Below are positions 5,063 through 5,246 of a stretch of 5,246 nt of DNA, piece by piece. Positions within the stretch are counted from its first letter, which is position 1. The number at the start of each line of letters is the position of its first letter. The stretch is from JAKEGK01 sp050116575 (GTDB lineage: Bacteria > Pseudomonadota > Gammaproteobacteria > SZUA-152), in the NCBI GenBank assembly GCA_050116575.1, contig JASFOJ010000242.1, positions 1-5,246 on the forward strand, written 5' to 3'. The notes under the pieces are model-generated. The model saw only the letters and a list, made by a program, of their open reading frames with translations, ran no database searches and was not told the origin of the DNA. The translations under genes and the position numbers were made by a program.

Positions 5063-5246
5063 ATGAATAACAACGTAACTATTGAAAATCGTTTTTCCGG
5101 TTGCCTGTTAGGGCTGGCCTGTGGTGACGCAGTAGGTACAACAGTCGAGTTTCGTGCTAAAGGTACTTTTGAGCCATTAACAAATATGGTGGGGGGTGGA
5201 CCTTTTAATTTACAGGCCGGTCAATGGACCGACGACACAGCGATGG
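5063..5246 (+). CDS. ADP-ribosylglycohydrolase (DraG/ARH family), N-terminal part
   Basis: The first 61 residues are present before the window ends. They contain two hallmark segments of the family: G-C-L-L-G-L-A-C-G-D-A-V-G at 13-25, and G-Q-W-T-D-D-T-A-M at 53-61, whose T-D-D residues bind a magnesium ion in the active site. Family members hydrolyse the bond between ADP-ribose and a protein side chain or small molecule, releasing ADP-ribose in the cytoplasm. The substrate cannot be told from this fragment. The ribosome site before the ATG is weak (a purine-rich AGAGAAAAA). The gene lies 48 bases after the 88-residue gene. Its place opposite nrtR is meaningful, because ADP-ribose is the known NrtR ligand. 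It may therefore make the signal that relieves repression. Confidence 0.93.
   Translation, partial: MNNNVTIENRFSGCLLGLACGDAVGTTVEFRAKGTFEPLTNMVGGGPFNLQAGQWTDDTAM

Overview
The window carries a compact NAD-metabolism locus built around a divergent promoter. Four tightly packed genes run leftward (minus strand, 4631 to 915): an NrtR-type regulator, quinolinate synthase NadA, a membrane-segment-free SPFH/Band 7 protein with a long coiled coil, and a divergent NAD-kinase-fold protein. Two genes run rightward (plus strand, from 4748): an unrecognised 88-residue protein and the start of an ADP-ribosylglycohydrolase (DraG/ARH family), cut by the window edge. The genes look bacterial, most likely proteobacterial and perhaps gammaproteobacterial, judging by the NadA and NrtR sequences, consensus Shine-Dalgarno sites and moderate base composition. 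The sequence alone does not fix the genus.

Layout. 1-82 holds what may be the last membrane helix of a rightward gene. 83-914 is AT-rich and has no convincing gene. It contains a few weak hairpins and palindromes, plus a GC-rich inverted repeat with a T-run (890-904) that may terminate the leftward operon. 915-4631 is the leftward operon. Its gaps are 14 bases (nrtR to nadA), 77 bases (nadA to SPFH) and a 1-base stop/start overlap (SPFH to kinase-like gene). Three of its genes share an almost identical start cassette of the form GGAGGTG-N4-ATG. A fourth copy, at 3016-3023, precedes only a four-codon ORF. 4632-4747 is the control region: three ACACTAA-type half-sites form two overlapping inverted repeats that cover face-to-face candidate promoters. 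4748-5246 is the rightward unit.

How it may work. NrtR proteins typically repress NAD genes and respond to ADP-ribose. ADP-ribosylglycohydrolases release ADP-ribose from modified proteins or small molecules. NadA makes the quinolinate precursor of NAD, and NAD kinases phosphorylate NAD. A single operator would therefore place NAD synthesis, an NAD-kinase-like enzyme and ADP-ribose release under one NAD-turnover sensor. The SPFH protein and the 88-residue protein are the parts with no obvious place in this pathway. They are the most interesting leads. The linked regulation is inferred from site placement and family knowledge.
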